22,427 nt of DNA. It comes from Collinsella sp. GTDB lineage: Bacteria > Actinomycetota > Coriobacteriia > Coriobacteriales > Coriobacteriaceae. A program made the translations under genes and the position numbers. Below, in pieces: positions 22,281 through 22,427 of this stretch; position 1 is the first letter of the stretch, and the number at the start of each line of letters is the position of its first letter. Under the pieces are notes generated by a model. The model was not told where the DNA came from. It did not search any database and worked only from the letters and a program-made list of their open reading frames with translations. Location of the stretch: assembly GCA_019425045.1 (NCBI GenBank), contig JAHYYI010000029.1, positions 1 through 22,427 of the forward strand. Direction: 5' to 3'.

Positions 22281-22370
22281 AGTCTTTTTGGGACGGGGCT
22301 TTTTAACTACTTTGAGGGTGCGCAGGCAGGGCGGCGAAAGTAGCTAAAAAAGCCCCGTCCCAAAAAGACT
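22281..22370. repeat. 90-bp palindrome at the right edge
   Basis: The arms 22281-22313 and 22337-22370 (AGTCTTTTTGGGACGGGGC and complement, continuing to CTACTTT) pair over about 33 bp with one bulge and one mismatch. It starts directly after the terminator's T-run. Confidence 0.85.
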
Positions 22371-22427
22371 ACCCGGGACTGCGGACGATTTCTTGGACCG
22401 CTACGCGGCCCTTCCCAGCGCGGCGCG
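22371..22427. other. window edge, nothing assignable
   Basis: These GC-rich bases hold no recognisable gene start or motif. They may belong to a feature that continues beyond the window. Confidence 0.4.

Overview
The window is high-GC bacterial DNA packed with protein-coding genes and with many kinds of intergenic palindrome. The short gene-end palindromes (a GTGACAAAGGGAC-type arm and its reverse complement), the GC-rich codon use and the gene content suggest a gut Coriobacteriia, most likely Collinsella. That placement is from recall, not a search. No rRNA, tRNA, CRISPR array, insertion sequence or phage gene was seen.

Layout. (1) 139-4519, minus strand: an amino-acid ABC importer operon read as binding protein, permease, ATPase and then an M20 peptidase. 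(2) 4682-6530, minus: an aldose 1-epimerase-like enzyme behind an acidic single-pass membrane protein of unknown function. (3) 6645-7961, minus: a DUF4143-type AAA ATPase whose upstream region holds two near-identical hairpins. (4) 8105-13945, minus: a locus for prenylated-FMN-dependent decarboxylation. In transcription order it has an LpdD-like prFMN chaperone domain fused to an IPP-isomerase-like Nudix domain, an SLC13/DASS anion transporter, an LpdC-type UbiD decarboxylase (gallate/protocatechuate class), a UbiX flavin prenyltransferase and a MerR/GyrI-like regulator. (5) 14107-15846, plus: an MFS efflux permease and a low-molecular-weight tyrosine phosphatase. (6) 16045-17191, minus: a pyridoxamine kinase overlapping a small TIGR04076-like protein. 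(7) 17854-22079, plus: a MarR repressor and two ABC half-exporters, each overlapping the next by 8 bp, with a clear promoter, a candidate operator and a downstream terminator.

The most interesting system is region 4. UbiX needs a dimethylallyl (di)phosphate donor to build prFMN, UbiD needs prFMN, and LpdD-type proteins are linked to prFMN handling. Here the chaperone domain is fused to an isoprenoid-diphosphate Nudix domain that keeps the Idi-type metal ligands. The Idi catalytic cysteine position is alanine, and both glutamates of the Nudix EE pair are present. This suggests a built-in supply of the prenyl donor, possibly by making dimethylallyl monophosphate rather than by isomerising IPP. 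With the transporter, the locus would import an aromatic or other acid, decarboxylate it and possibly exchange the product.

The second theme is the palindromes. One short family sits at, beside or over the stop codon of five minus-strand genes, and in two of them it supplies the stop. Another short repeat occurs in-frame inside the M20 peptidase. Long cruciform-like palindromes (56 to 152 bp) fill the larger intergenic gaps.
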